NCBI GenBank assembly: GCA_023139045.1
Contig: JAGLOJ010000080.1
Span: 1-59,639, forward strand
Direction of reading: 5' to 3'
Source: Candidatus Sabulitectum sp.
GTDB taxonomy: Bacteria > Fermentibacterota > Fermentibacteria > Fermentibacterales > JCC-6
Length of the DNA: 59,639 nt
The notes under the pieces were generated by a model. The model searched no databases. It was not told the origin of the DNA and saw only the letters and a program-made list of their open reading frames with translations. Every line of letters begins with the position of its first letter. The first letter of the stretch is position 1. This document shows, one piece after another, positions 36,871-45,970 of this stretch. Made by a program: the position numbers and the translations under genes.

Positions 36871-38327
36871 GTCCGTCTCCCTGTGCGTATTGATCCACTC
36901 ACCGGTGGCGCTACCGGGTAATCGCCTGTAAAACAGGCAGTACAGTAATCCTCAGGCCGGTGAGCTGAAATACAGCCGAGCATACCATCCACAGATAAAT
37001 AACCGATGCTGTCCAGATCCAGGATCTCTTTTATCTCCTCCACAGAATATTTATTTGCAATAAGGCTTTTTTCCTCAGGGAAATCAATACCGAAATAACA
37101 GGCATGCTTGTGAGGTGGACAGCTGATTCGCATATGCACCTCAAGAGCACCTGCCTCGCGGAGAGCTTTTATACGAGCTTTGCTTGTTGTGCCGCGAACA
37201 ATACTGTCTTCCACAACGCATACTCTTCTCCCCCTGATTGCCTCTGGAATGGGCTGGAGCTTGCGCATAACCATAGCTGCTCTTGTGGCATGACCGGGCG
37301 CGATGAATGTACGACCCACGTAGTGATTTCTGGTAAATCCCATATCAAGGGGAAGCCCCAGCTCTCTGGCAAAACCCATGGCAGCAAACATGCCGCTGTC
37401 CGGCACTGGCATCACCATATCGCATTCGGCTGGAAACTCTCTGGCAAGCTGTCTGCCCATTTCAATTCTGACTTCGTATACACTGTCTCCAAAAACATAG
37501 CTGCCGGGTCTTGCAAAATACACATGCTCAAATATGCAATGTGCATTTCGCTGATTGCTCTCGGGAAAAAGCCCCTGCTCGCGACCGGGAACAGATGAAA
37601 CAGGTTCGCAACATGCTTTCCCATCTTCCACCGGGAAAAAGAGCATTTCTCCCGGTGCAATCTCCCTTACATACTCTGCATCAGTAACTGGAAAGGCAAT
37701 TGTCTCGCTGGCTACTATCCAGCCACCACCGGCTATCCTGCCCAGACTGAGAGGCCTGAAGCCCATGGAGTCTCTTACCGCATACATTCCCTGAGGAACC
37801 AGCAACAGCAGACAGAAGGCACCCTCAAGTTTGGAGACCGCCAGCTGCAGGCACTTCTCTATGTTGTAATCGGTATCTTCAAGTTCACGGCTCATTAGAT
37901 GCAGTACTATTTCCGTATCGGTGTTGGTCTGAAAGATATGGCCCTTGCGCTGCAGACTTCTCCTGATAACACCGGCATTGCTGATTGTACCGTTGTGTGC
38001 GATAGCAACCGGAATATCTGCCATTCTCACAAGAATTGGCTGCGCATTAACAACAGAAGATCCGCCGAATGTGCCGTATCTCACATGGCCTATTCCTGCA
38101 AGAATACTGTCAGACATCATTTCTGCAGGAACATCAAGCATCAACTCCGATACAAGACCCTTTTTCTTATGCAGAAGGATATCTCCGGTTCCATCAAGAG
38201 TAGCAATGCCCGAGGCTTCCTGCCCGCGATGCTGCTGCGCAAACAGCCCCTCAGCAACAAGTGCTGAGATTGATTCCTCTGCGCCTATGACGCCACACAA
38301 GCCACAGTATTCTCCTATTTGTTTCAT
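36867..38327 (-). CDS. purF: Amidophosphoribosyltransferase
   Basis: 486 residues. The short propeptide MKQIGEY precedes CGLCGVIG, so Cys8 should become the N-terminal nucleophile of the glutaminase. The glutaminase domain has GIGHVRYGTFGG and HNGTI. The phosphoribosyltransferase domain carries VCVVEDSIVRGTTSKA (PRPP loop) and GFARELGLPL. Two C-terminal Cys regions (CPPHKHACYFGID, CTACF) fit the iron-sulfur cluster of the Bacillus-type enzyme. First committed step of purine synthesis. Overlaps pyrG and guaA by 4 bases each. Confidence 0.95.
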   Translation of the reverse strand: MKQIGEYCGLCGVIGAEESISALVAEGLFAQQHRGQEASGIATLDGTGDILLHKKKGLVSELMLDVPAEMMSDSILAGIGHVRYGTFGGSSVVNAQPILVRMADIPVAIAHNGTISNAGVIRRSLQRKGHIFQTNTDTEIVLHLMSRELEDTDYNIEKCLQLAVSKLEGAFCLLLLVPQGMYAVRDSMGFRPLSLGRIAGGGWIVASETIAFPVTDAEYVREIAPGEMLFFPVEDGKACCEPVSSVPGREQGLFPESNQRNAHCIFEHVYFARPGSYVFGDSVYEVRIEMGRQLAREFPAECDMVMPVPDSGMFAAMGFARELGLPLDMGFTRNHYVGRTFIAPGHATRAAMVMRKLQPIPEAIRGRRVCVVEDSIVRGTTSKARIKALREAGALEVHMRISCPPHKHACYFGIDFPEEKSLIANKYSVEEIKEILDLDSIGYLSVDGMLGCISAHRPEDYCTACFTGDYPVAPPVSGSIRTGRRT

Positions 38328-39940
38328 TTCTGTTTCCCCCGGAAAGCAGCGTTTATAAACGCTCTGAATAATGGGTGAGGATTAAGAGGACGACTCTTGA
38401 ACTCAGGATGGAATTGTACAGCCACAAACCAGCAATGGTCGGGTCTTTCAATCACTTCCACAAGATTTCCATCAGGCGAAAGGCCTGTAAATCTCAATCC
38501 TGCCTTTTCAAGTATTTCCCTGTACTGATTGTTAAATTCGAAACGATGTCTATGTCGTTCGGATACATCGGTGGTTCCATAAGCTTCCAGAGCCCTTGAG
38601 CCTTCCTCAAGAATACATGGATATGCTCCCAGCCGCATTGTTCCACCCTTGTTAACCACATTCTTCTGTTCATCCATGAGAGAAATAACCGGATGTGGTG
38701 TCTCTGGATCAAATTCAAGACTGTTGGACTCAGGTAACCCAGCCTTGTTTCTTGCAGTATCAATGGCTGCGCACTGCATGCCAAGACATATTCCAAAAAA
38801 TGGAATATCATTCTCTCTGGCAAATTTAACAGCCTCCATTTTGCCATCAAGCCCTCTGTAACCAAAACCTCCCGGAACAAGAATACCGTCAACTCTTCCA
38901 AGAAGTTCTTCAGGATCTCTGTTCTGCAGATCTTCAGCTTCTATACATTTAACTCTCAAATCAAGCCTCTGCTCAATTGCTCCGTGGGAAAGAGCCTCAA
39001 AAATGCTTTTGTAAGCATCGCGCAAAGCCATGTACTTGCCAACAACTGCGATCTTAACCTTTCCACAGTCCGGGTTAACGGTTCGGGCAACCATGGCTTT
39101 CCACTGAGAAAGATCAAGCCGGTTCTCCGGCAGGTTGAATTTCCCTAATATCAGCGAGTCAAGCCCTTGCTTCGCAAGATCCAGTGGTACTTCATAGATG
39201 GAATTCTTCACATCTTTCTCTTCAATGACCGCCGTTCGGGCAACGCCGCAGAAAAGAGAAAGTTTCCTGAAGTGCTCCTCTTCCATTGCAACTTCTGTAC
39301 GGCAGATCAGAACATCCGGGATGATGCCTATGGAGCGCATAATTCCAGCAGACTGCTGTGCCGGTTTGGTTTTCAACTCACCGGAAGCACTCAGGTAAGG
39401 AAGAAGTGTCAGATGAACAAAAACTGCGTTATCCGATCCAAGCTCAACTCTGAGCTGCCTGAGAGCTTCAAGGAACGGGCTGGACTCAATATCACCGGCT
39501 GTTCCACCTATCTCAGTGATAACAATATCTGCGCCTGTATCTGCACAGGAGAGAATGGCCTTTTTTATTTCATCGGTAATATGGGGAACAACCTGAACGG
39601 TTCCCCCCAGATATCCACCCTGACGCTCTCTCTGGATTACTGCGGAATAAATGCGACCAGAAGTGTAATTGCTCTGCCTGGTACATACAACCCCTGCAAA
39701 ACGCTCGTAATGACCAAGGTCAAGATCTGTCTCAGCTCCGTCATCGGTTACATACACCTCTCCATGCTGAAAAGGTGACATTGTTCCAGGATCAACATTC
39801 AGGTAAGGATCAAGTTTCTGGAGGAATACCTTGTAACCCCTCTGTTTAAGAAGGAGTGCCACTGAGGCAGCGGTTATTCCTTTTCCCAGAGAAGAAACTA
39901 CCCCCCCGGTAATAAACAGATGTTTTACCGATCCATCCAT
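38324..39940 (-). CDS. pyrG: CTP synthase
   Basis: 538 residues from the ATG at 39940, placed 6 bases behind GGAAGGA. An upstream in-frame ATG at 40000 would add an unrelated hydrophobic leader. The synthetase domain has FITGGVVSSLGKG and DPYLNVDPGTMSPFQHGEVYVT. The glutaminase domain has PFFGICLGMQ with the catalytic Cys and VQFHPEFKSRP. It forms CTP from UTP and glutamine. It leads the pyrG-purF-guaA operon, a nucleotide-synthesis unit with 4-base overlaps throughout. Confidence 0.95.
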   Translation of the reverse strand: MDGSVKHLFITGGVVSSLGKGITAASVALLLKQRGYKVFLQKLDPYLNVDPGTMSPFQHGEVYVTDDGAETDLDLGHYERFAGVVCTRQSNYTSGRIYSAVIQRERQGGYLGGTVQVVPHITDEIKKAILSCADTGADIVITEIGGTAGDIESSPFLEALRQLRVELGSDNAVFVHLTLLPYLSASGELKTKPAQQSAGIMRSIGIIPDVLICRTEVAMEEEHFRKLSLFCGVARTAVIEEKDVKNSIYEVPLDLAKQGLDSLILGKFNLPENRLDLSQWKAMVARTVNPDCGKVKIAVVGKYMALRDAYKSIFEALSHGAIEQRLDLRVKCIEAEDLQNRDPEELLGRVDGILVPGGFGYRGLDGKMEAVKFARENDIPFFGICLGMQCAAIDTARNKAGLPESNSLEFDPETPHPVISLMDEQKNVVNKGGTMRLGAYPCILEEGSRALEAYGTTDVSERHRHRFEFNNQYREILEKAGLRFTGLSPDGNLVEVIERPDHCWFVAVQFHPEFKSRPLNPHPLFRAFINAAFRGKQK

Positions 39941-39980
39941 CGCAATTCCTTCCGTGAATATTTTCAGAGAAAACAAAGAA

Positions 39981-40008
39981 AGAATATACGAAAAAATCAA
40001 TTGTACAA
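39981..40008 (-). promoter_or_regulatory. Possible pyrG operon promoter
   Basis: On the minus strand TTGTAC (40008-40003) and TATTCT (39986-39981) are separated by 16 bases, about 40 bases before the pyrG start. A moderate match only. The upstream response-regulator gene is on the same strand and ends at 40030, so read-through is also possible. Confidence 0.3.
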
Positions 40009-40029
40009 TTCATATCTGCTGGAGCCTGG

Positions 40030-41043
40030 TTATGCTTCAGCAATCTCCGGAATGGAAAGGAAGGCTGTAACCAGCTTGGGATCGAATTGTGTTGAGCTGT
40101 TGATTCTGATCTCTTCTCTAGCCCTTGCAGGAAGGATAGCGGGACGATATGGTCGCTCGGTGATCATCGCACTGAAAGTATCACAGATCGCGAGAATTCT
40201 TCCCATTAGTGGAATACAATCCCCCTTGAGGCCATCGGGGTAGCCTGAACCGTCATACCTCTCGTGATGATGTTTGGCTCCGTCTATCACAGCAGCAAGA
40301 GAAGGAAGCGAACCGAGTATCTCTGCCGCTTTTCCAGGGTGGCTTTTCATCACATTGAATTCGCTGTCAGTAAGAAGGCCTTTTTTCAGAAGAATGTTCT
40401 CCGGTACACCAATCTTGCCTATATCGTGAAGCTTGCCGGCAATTCTGGCAGTCTGCACATTCTTTTCATCCAATCCTATTTTACGGGAAAGGAGAACTGC
40501 ATAAGCGGCAACCTGCTCAGAGTGATGCAGTGTATATCCGTCTCTGGCTCCGATGGCTGCGGCAAATCCGTCGATGGCAGCCATAAACAACTGCTGGTTC
40601 AATTCAATCTCTTTGATGTAACTGTTAACTAGATTGTTGTACGAGTCGGACGCCGCAAACGATGAGAGAACAGCCTCGATGAGCTGTATTTTCTTGAATG
40701 GTTTGTGTATCACATGCTGAACACCCTGAGAAAGAGCAAATCGCACATCATCCGGCGTAATGTATCCTGACACAAGGATGAACGGAGCCAGTATATGTTC
40801 TTTACGACACCAGCTCAAAAGGTCAATACCGGTTTCTCCTCCAGGCATAGCAATATCGCTGATTACCGCATCAACATTGAAACCCTTCAAACAGACACGT
40901 GCCCTGGCTACAGATTCGGCACCAATCACAATTACTTCCAGCTCGGAGAGATATTCTTTGACAACTCCTCTGATGGCCTCCTCATCATCCACCACCAGAA
41001 TCGTTTTCCCCTTGAGTTCACCTGCATCAGTTCTATTAATCAT
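40030..41043 (-). CDS. Response regulator with HD-GYP phosphodiesterase output
   Basis: 337 residues. The receiver domain (about 12-130) has VVDDEE, phosphoacceptor Asp in VISDIAMPG, a switch Ser in LVSGYI and Lys in HKPFKK. The HD-GYP domain (about 150-330) has the intact signatures GKLHDIGKIGVP and HHERYDGSGYPDGLKGD. A phosphorylation-controlled c-di-GMP phosphodiesterase is predicted. No histidine kinase lies beside it. It is the second HD-GYP protein of the window (see 1833-4865). Confidence 0.9.
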   Translation of the reverse strand: MINRTDAGELKGKTILVVDDEEAIRGVVKEYLSELEVIVIGAESVARARVCLKGFNVDAVISDIAMPGGETGIDLLSWCRKEHILAPFILVSGYITPDDVRFALSQGVQHVIHKPFKKIQLIEAVLSSFAASDSYNNLVNSYIKEIELNQQLFMAAIDGFAAAIGARDGYTLHHSEQVAAYAVLLSRKIGLDEKNVQTARIAGKLHDIGKIGVPENILLKKGLLTDSEFNVMKSHPGKAAEILGSLPSLAAVIDGAKHHHERYDGSGYPDGLKGDCIPLMGRILAICDTFSAMITERPYRPAILPARAREEIRINSSTQFDPKLVTAFLSIPEIAEA

Positions 41044-41096
41044 TGCTTTACCTTCTCTGTTCCATAATATAGAAAAATCCTGGAATGGAAGGGTTG

Positions 41097-41819
41097 TTAG
41101 ATTTTTCTGCTCTGTTGAAGAACAGTCTTTCTTACCTCTGAGGAGCAGATTTTTACCCCCTGCAGAGGCAAAACTGCTGCATATGATTCTGGATTTGTAA
41201 CCTTTATGGAAAATGAACCGTGTATCTGATCACAACCTGTGTACTCAACCAGAGCTGCAGCATTATTGGAACTTATACCTGAACCGGGAAGAATTTCAAG
41301 ATTATCTCCGAAATAGTTGATAAGATCTCTCAAGGTATCCCTTCCTTCCCAGGCTGTACCGCTACCGCCTGAAGTGAGAATTCTATCCACACCCAGATCC
41401 TTCAGAATAGAAGCTGACTTTAAAAGATCCGGCAGAAGATCAAAAGCTCTGTGAAAGACAAAATCACACTCACCGACATGTTTCCTTACTTCTGAAACAA
41501 AGACTGTATCGACTTCACCATTTGCTGTAAGTGCCCCAACAGCAATTCCTGCAGCCCCCAGGGAGAGAAAAGTATCAATATCACTGAGCATAGCGGTCTT
41601 TTCATTCTCAGTATAGACAAAACCTCCGGGATGAGGTCTCACCATGGTGATTACCGGGATCCTGGTGTGTTCCATCACTGTCAGCAGTATACCGGTAGAG
41701 GTTGATAGCCCCCCCAGTTCAATGGAAGAATTCAGTTCAATTCTATCGGCTCCCGCCTCAGAAGCTGTGATTGAGTCTTCAAGTGAACCGGTACATACTT
41801 CAATCAGTATTCTACTCAT
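41097..41819 (-). CDS. cutC: CutC family protein
   Basis: 240 residues. A TIM-barrel protein with the family signatures IEVCTGSLEDSITASEAGADRIELNS (start), VITMVRPHPGGFVYTENE, FHRAFDLLPD and LTSGGSGTAWEG. CutC was linked to copper homeostasis, but its biochemical role is unsettled. The start codon shares one base with the stop of the upstream EamA gene (TAATG), so they are coupled. Confidence 0.9.
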   Translation of the reverse strand: MSRILIEVCTGSLEDSITASEAGADRIELNSSIELGGLSTSTGILLTVMEHTRIPVITMVRPHPGGFVYTENEKTAMLSDIDTFLSLGAAGIAVGALTANGEVDTVFVSEVRKHVGECDFVFHRAFDLLPDLLKSASILKDLGVDRILTSGGSGTAWEGRDTLRDLINYFGDNLEILPGSGISSNNAAALVEYTGCDQIHGSFSIKVTNPESYAAVLPLQGVKICSSEVRKTVLQQSRKI

Positions 41820-42694
41820 TATGAAGATCTCCTTCTTGAATACTTCTCCATCAAAATACCACCCACAACAAACATCAGTCCAATTACTGTTGATGGAGCA
41901 ATTTTTTCACCCACTACAATTCCAATAAATATCAGAGCAATAAATGGAGTCAGGAAGATCATTCCACTTACTGTGGCTGTGGATGACGCCCATTTTAGAG
42001 CAGTGTTCCACATTAAGTAGGTAAACCCCATCTCAAGAAATCCGATATAGACTATCCATGGCAAAATTCCAGGATGAAGAGAAAACTCCTGCCCCGTTGC
42101 GATGCCGTAAACAAGCAGATAAATGGATCCGAAAACAAAACTGGTGAAAAGTACGGCAGTCGTTTTACCTTTGTTTCGAGTGTTCAACAACCAGTAAACA
42201 GCCCAGATAAAAGTGCTTGCGAACGCCAGAAGCAGCGGCGTAGTTGGGATTTCAAATGAATTCCGCCCAATCAGGGCAAGGAACACCACACCGGCAAAGC
42301 TCAGAAGAATTCCGGCAAGACCCTTTACATTCAACTTCTGGCCAAGAAGCGGTACAGAAAGAAGCACAAGAACAACCGGCCACAGGTAATTCACGACCAT
42401 GGCAATCTGAGCTGGAAGTCCATTATATGCATTCAAAAGAACGAGATAGTACAGAAAAGGATTCAGAAACCCAAGATAAAGACCGGATAGAAAATCAGAT
42501 CTGCAAATTCTGGTTCTTCCCACTGCGAGGGTAAAACCAAATATCACTGTAGAAATCACTGATCCTGAAAACACTACCAGCCACGGAGATTCATAAAACA
42601 AAGCCATCTTGAAAGCGGTTGCTGCACCAGACCAGCACAGAACTGAAACAAATGCCAGAACAACTGCTGATCTGTCTGATTTTCTTAGTTTCAT
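41819..42694 (-). CDS. EamA/DMT superfamily transporter
   Basis: 291 residues with ten predicted membrane helices in two repeated EamA halves (about 10-140 and 155-285). Markers are SGAATAFKMALFYESPW in the first half and FTYLMWNTALKWASSTATVSG in the second. Such proteins export metabolites or amino acids. The substrate is unknown. Followed directly by cutC. Confidence 0.87.
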   Translation of the reverse strand: MKLRKSDRSAVVLAFVSVLCWSGAATAFKMALFYESPWLVVFSGSVISTVIFGFTLAVGRTRICRSDFLSGLYLGFLNPFLYYLVLLNAYNGLPAQIAMVVNYLWPVVLVLLSVPLLGQKLNVKGLAGILLSFAGVVFLALIGRNSFEIPTTPLLLAFASTFIWAVYWLLNTRNKGKTTAVLFTSFVFGSIYLLVYGIATGQEFSLHPGILPWIVYIGFLEMGFTYLMWNTALKWASSTATVSGMIFLTPFIALIFIGIVVGEKIAPSTVIGLMFVVGGILMEKYSRRRSS

Positions 42695-42846
42695 CTGCCT
42701 CCAGTTCCTGTCTGTCGCTGTGGGGCAACATACAGAGAATCCTCACCATCTGCCAGCAAACCGGGACGTCCGACAGGGTTTGAAAACCTGGCTGAAATTC
42801 ATCTGAAAACGGACCAATCACCTATTTCGTTGAGATTAAAGAGGAT

Positions 42847-42893
42847 GCGCTATATATAGATATTCCACCCTGCCTCCCTACTATATGTAGTGG
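42847..42893 (+). promoter_or_regulatory. Tandem NrdR-box-like operators upstream of nrdD
   Basis: Two palindromic cores, CTATATATAG (42850-42859) and CTATATGTAG (42881-42890), lie 31 bases centre to centre, about three helical turns. NrdR boxes (consensus near ACACWATATATWGTGT) occur as pairs at this spacing upstream of ribonucleotide reductase genes. The second box also has flanking AC...GT matches. NrdR-mediated repression of nrdD/nrdG in response to dATP is the likely meaning. Confidence 0.65.
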
Positions 42894-42998
42894 TCGAGGG
42901 TGGTTGCATAAGTACGTTCAGTGTGTTATTGTCGCCTCAGTGAGGGGTAGTTTATCGGTAGGTCTTCTTTCCAATGAATGCAGGGGTGTTGCTGTCTT

Positions 42999-45116
42999 AT
43001 GGACTGGCTGGTCAGAAAACGTAATGGCAAGGTTGTTTCGTACAGAAAATCCAGAATTGATAATGCTATTGACAGGGCCCTGAAGGCCTCGAGTACAAAA
43101 GGTTCCAGCCGGGAAATGGCAGATCAGGTGGAAGCCAGCCTGTATATGAGTTTCTTTAAATTGGGCTCTATACCAACAATCGAACAGATACAGAATTTTA
43201 TAGAAGAAACTCTCATGCTCAGAAAACACACGGCGGCAGCAAGAAGTTTCATCCTCTACAGGGAAAAACGGAGCGAAGCTCGTGATGTCACTGCCATATT
43301 CAAGGGAATGGACTCCCTGGTTGCTGACTACATAGGCAGACAGGACTGGCGGGTAAATGAAAATTCCAACATGAACTACAGCCTTCAAGGTCTGAACTTC
43401 TATCTGTCCAGCTCTATTACCGCAAGATACTGGCTCTCCAAGATATACACACCTCAAATCAAAGAATTCCAGGACAGTGGCGACATGCACATCCATGATC
43501 TTGGCATTCTGGGGCCTTATTGCGTTGGCTGGGACTTGATGGAGTTGCTTCAGGGAGGTTTCCTGGGAGCCCGGGGGAAGATAGAATCTAAACCGGCTGC
43601 ACACCTGAGAACTGCTCTTGGACAGATTGTCAACTTCTTCTACACTCTTCAGGGAGAGGCTGCCGGGGCTCAGGCATTCAGCAATTTCGATACGCTTCTT
43701 GCACCATTTATCAGGTACGACAACCTCTCATATGAACAGGTTACTCAATGTCTGCAGGAATTTCTGTTCAACATTAACGTTCCAACCAGAGTAGGCTTCC
43801 AGACTCCATTTACAAACATCACCATGGATCTTCGCGTGCCATCAACCCACAAAGACCTGCATGTGATTGTTGGTGGCGAAGAAAAACCGGAAAAATATGG
43901 TGACTTTCAGAATGAAATGAACATGCTGAACCGTGCATTCTGTGAGCTGATGATGAAGGGGGACGCAAAGGGAAGAATTTTTACATTCCCAATTCCAACT
44001 TACAACATTACCGAAGATTTCGACTGGGAAAATGATGACCTTCAGCCACTGTGGGAAATGACAGGTAAATACGGAATTCCTTACTTCAGCAACTTTGTCA
44101 ACTCTGACATGAATCCGGAAGATTCCAGATCAATGTGCTGTCGCCTGAGGCTTGACAATCGCGAGTTGAAAGCCAGAGGCGGTGGTCTCTTCGGATCAAA
44201 TCCTCTCACCGGCTCCATAGGCGTGGTCACCATCAATATCCCGAGAATCGCCATGGTTACAGGAGGCGACAAGGATTCGTTTTTCCAGAGACTGGGGTCG
44301 GTGATGGAATCTGCCAGGGAATCCCTTGAGTTGAAAAGAAAGTTTGTTGAAGAGCTTACAGACCGGGGTCTTTACCCATACACACGCTATTACCTCAGAC
44401 ATGTGAAGGAAGAAGCCGGCACTTTCTGGGCAAATCATTTCAGCACAATAGGTCTTATCGGCATGAACGAAGGCGCCTTGAATTTTATGGGCAGTGGAAT
44501 TGCAACCCCTGAAGGAAAGCAGTGGTCTCTTGAAGTTCTTGATTTCATGCGTGATAAACTTACGGAATTCCAGGTTGAAACAGATCATCTCTACAACCTT
44601 GAGGCATCTCCTGCTGAAGGTGCCAGCTACCGCCTGGCAAACAAAGATTTGAAAGAATTCTCAGACGCAGCCCACCAAGGGCTGTCAAACCCGTACTATT
44701 CAAATTCTGTACATCTTCCTGTGAACACCCACATGGACATCTACAATCTTCTGAAACATCAGGATGAACTTCAAACCAGGTTTACAGGTGGAACAGTGGT
44801 GCATCTCTTTATCGGTGAGGCAATAACAGACTGGAGAATGGTAAGAACTCTTGCAAGAAAGATTGTAAACAACTTCAGACTTCCATATTTCAGCTTTACA
44901 CCAACATTCAGCATCTGTCCCGTACACGGCTACATATCGGGAGAACACTTCCACTGCCCCTACCCCCACACTGATGAGGAAATAGAAAAACACGGAGAAG
45001 TTGTAGAGATATACAAAACGCTTCCAGAGAGCTCATTTCGAGAAGTGAGCATTGACCATAACAGGAAGGAGCAACCGTCGCTCTTTCTCAACATTGATAA
45101 GGTGGATATAAAATGA
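42999..45116 (+). CDS. nrdD: Anaerobic ribonucleoside-triphosphate reductase, main chain lacking the glycyl-radical tail
   Basis: About 705 residues from the ATG at 42999, with AGGGGTG upstream. The N-terminal ATP cone (about 1-95) has WLVRKRNGKVVSYRKSRIDN. The catalytic barrel has DMHIHDLG, NFFYTLQGEAAGAQAFSNFD, PIPTYNIT, and TGSIGVVTINIPRI. The C-terminal metal-site region is CPVHGYISGEHFHCPYPH, where two of the usual four Cys are His. The chain stops at NIDKVDIK, before the RVxGY glycyl-radical loop. That loop is encoded in the next, overlapping gene (45113-45265). Together they should reduce NTPs to dNTPs anaerobically. Confidence 0.93.
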   Translation: MDWLVRKRNGKVVSYRKSRIDNAIDRALKASSTKGSSREMADQVEASLYMSFFKLGSIPTIEQIQNFIEETLMLRKHTAAARSFILYREKRSEARDVTAIFKGMDSLVADYIGRQDWRVNENSNMNYSLQGLNFYLSSSITARYWLSKIYTPQIKEFQDSGDMHIHDLGILGPYCVGWDLMELLQGGFLGARGKIESKPAAHLRTALGQIVNFFYTLQGEAAGAQAFSNFDTLLAPFIRYDNLSYEQVTQCLQEFLFNINVPTRVGFQTPFTNITMDLRVPSTHKDLHVIVGGEEKPEKYGDFQNEMNMLNRAFCELMMKGDAKGRIFTFPIPTYNITEDFDWENDDLQPLWEMTGKYGIPYFSNFVNSDMNPEDSRSMCCRLRLDNRELKARGGGLFGSNPLTGSIGVVTINIPRIAMVTGGDKDSFFQRLGSVMESARESLELKRKFVEELTDRGLYPYTRYYLRHVKEEAGTFWANHFSTIGLIGMNEGALNFMGSGIATPEGKQWSLEVLDFMRDKLTEFQVETDHLYNLEASPAEGASYRLANKDLKEFSDAAHQGLSNPYYSNSVHLPVNTHMDIYNLLKHQDELQTRFTGGTVVHLFIGEAITDWRMVRTLARKIVNNFRLPYFSFTPTFSICPVHGYISGEHFHCPYPHTDEEIEKHGEVVEIYKTLPESSFREVSIDHNRKEQPSLFLNIDKVDIK

Positions 45117-45265
45117 GTGCAGAGGCAAAAACTGTTAAGGCTGTCAAGGCTGAGGTTTACTCAAGAGTCGTCGGTTATTACCGTCCGGTTCAGGACTGGA
45201 ACAGAGGCAAGCAGGAAGAATTCTCCCAGAGAGAATATGTCGATCTCAAAGTAGACAAGGACTAG
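45113..45265 (+). CDS. Detached glycyl-radical domain of NrdD
   Basis: 50 residues. EVYSRVVGYYRPVQDWNRGK is the conserved C-terminal loop of class III ribonucleotide reductases, with the radical Gly at residue 21 (RVVGYY). QREYVDLKVDKD ends the chain. Its ATG overlaps the nrdD stop as ATGA. The stretch AAAATGA would also allow a -1 slip on the last Lys codon of nrdD to give one fused chain, as AAA can re-pair one base back. It is therefore either a two-piece enzyme or a frameshift-made single chain. NrdG, the activase that places the radical on this Gly, starts 3 bases later. Confidence 0.85.
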   Translation: MSAEAKTVKAVKAEVYSRVVGYYRPVQDWNRGKQEEFSQREYVDLKVDKD

Positions 45266-45268
45266 CAA

Positions 45269-45970
45269 TTGATTCGCTCGCTTCAGGGAACCAGCCTGAT
45301 TGAATACCCCGGCAGAATCTCTTCGGTTCTTTTCTCAGCAGGGTGCAATCTGGCATGCCCCTTTTGTCACAATCCAGAGCTGGTCAATGTTGATCTTCTC
45401 GACAAGGAATTCTCTCTCAGCCATGATGTTATTATCGAGGAGTTGAGCGAAAGGATAGGTTTCATTGATGCAGTAGTACTTACAGGAGGTGAACCTCTTT
45501 TATACGAGAGCAACATTGATCTTCTCAGGCGGATAAAGGAAGAAACCCCTCTGGCAATCAAACTGGACACCAACGGAACATATCCTGAAAGGTTGAAAAG
45601 AGCTCTTCCTTATGTTGATTTTGTTGCCATGGATCTGAAAGCCAGACCTGAGAATTACATTCTCGCTACAGGAGGCAGGGCCCGGTTCAGCTCTGCGAAA
45701 GAAAGTGCTCTGATCCTTATCAGGCAGAATGAAACTGATTATGAGTTCCGGTCTACAATGGTTCCCGGTATTATCAACGCCGAAGATGTAATTCTTCTTC
45801 TGAAGGAATTCGCGCCAATAAAAATCAAGAGGTATGCACTTCAGACATTTCGTTCTGAAAAAACTCTTTCTTCTGAACTAAGTGGTATGCCTGCCTACCC
45901 CGCTGGATACCTTGAAAATCTTGCGGCAAAGATGGTTGATCTGGTTGATGATATTCAGCTCCGGATCTGA
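45269..45970 (+). CDS. nrdG: Anaerobic ribonucleotide reductase activating radical SAM protein
   Basis: 233 residues. The start is TTG at 45269, 3 bases after the glycyl-radical gene. The radical SAM motif CNLACPFC (C-x3-C-x2-C) lies at about residues 28-35. LTGGEPLL and LDTNGTYPERL follow the activase pattern of the NrdG2/PflA-like group, with YALQTFRSEKT near the end. It reductively cleaves S-adenosylmethionine to make the glycyl radical on the separate tail protein. The last 16 bases overlap the convergent thiF-like gene. Confidence 0.88.
   Translation: MIRSLQGTSLIEYPGRISSVLFSAGCNLACPFCHNPELVNVDLLDKEFSLSHDVIIEELSERIGFIDAVVLTGGEPLLYESNIDLLRRIKEETPLAIKLDTNGTYPERLKRALPYVDFVAMDLKARPENYILATGGRARFSSAKESALILIRQNETDYEFRSTMVPGIINAEDVILLLKEFAPIKIKRYALQTFRSEKTLSSELSGMPAYPAGYLENLAAKMVDLVDDIQLRI

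Noticed and set aside
45108-45120. nrdD stop TGA as a selenocysteine codon reading into the glycyl-radical tail
   Set aside because: Reading through TGA stays in a frame that does not encode the tail. The tail is in the -1 frame, so only a frameshift or a separate start can produce it.
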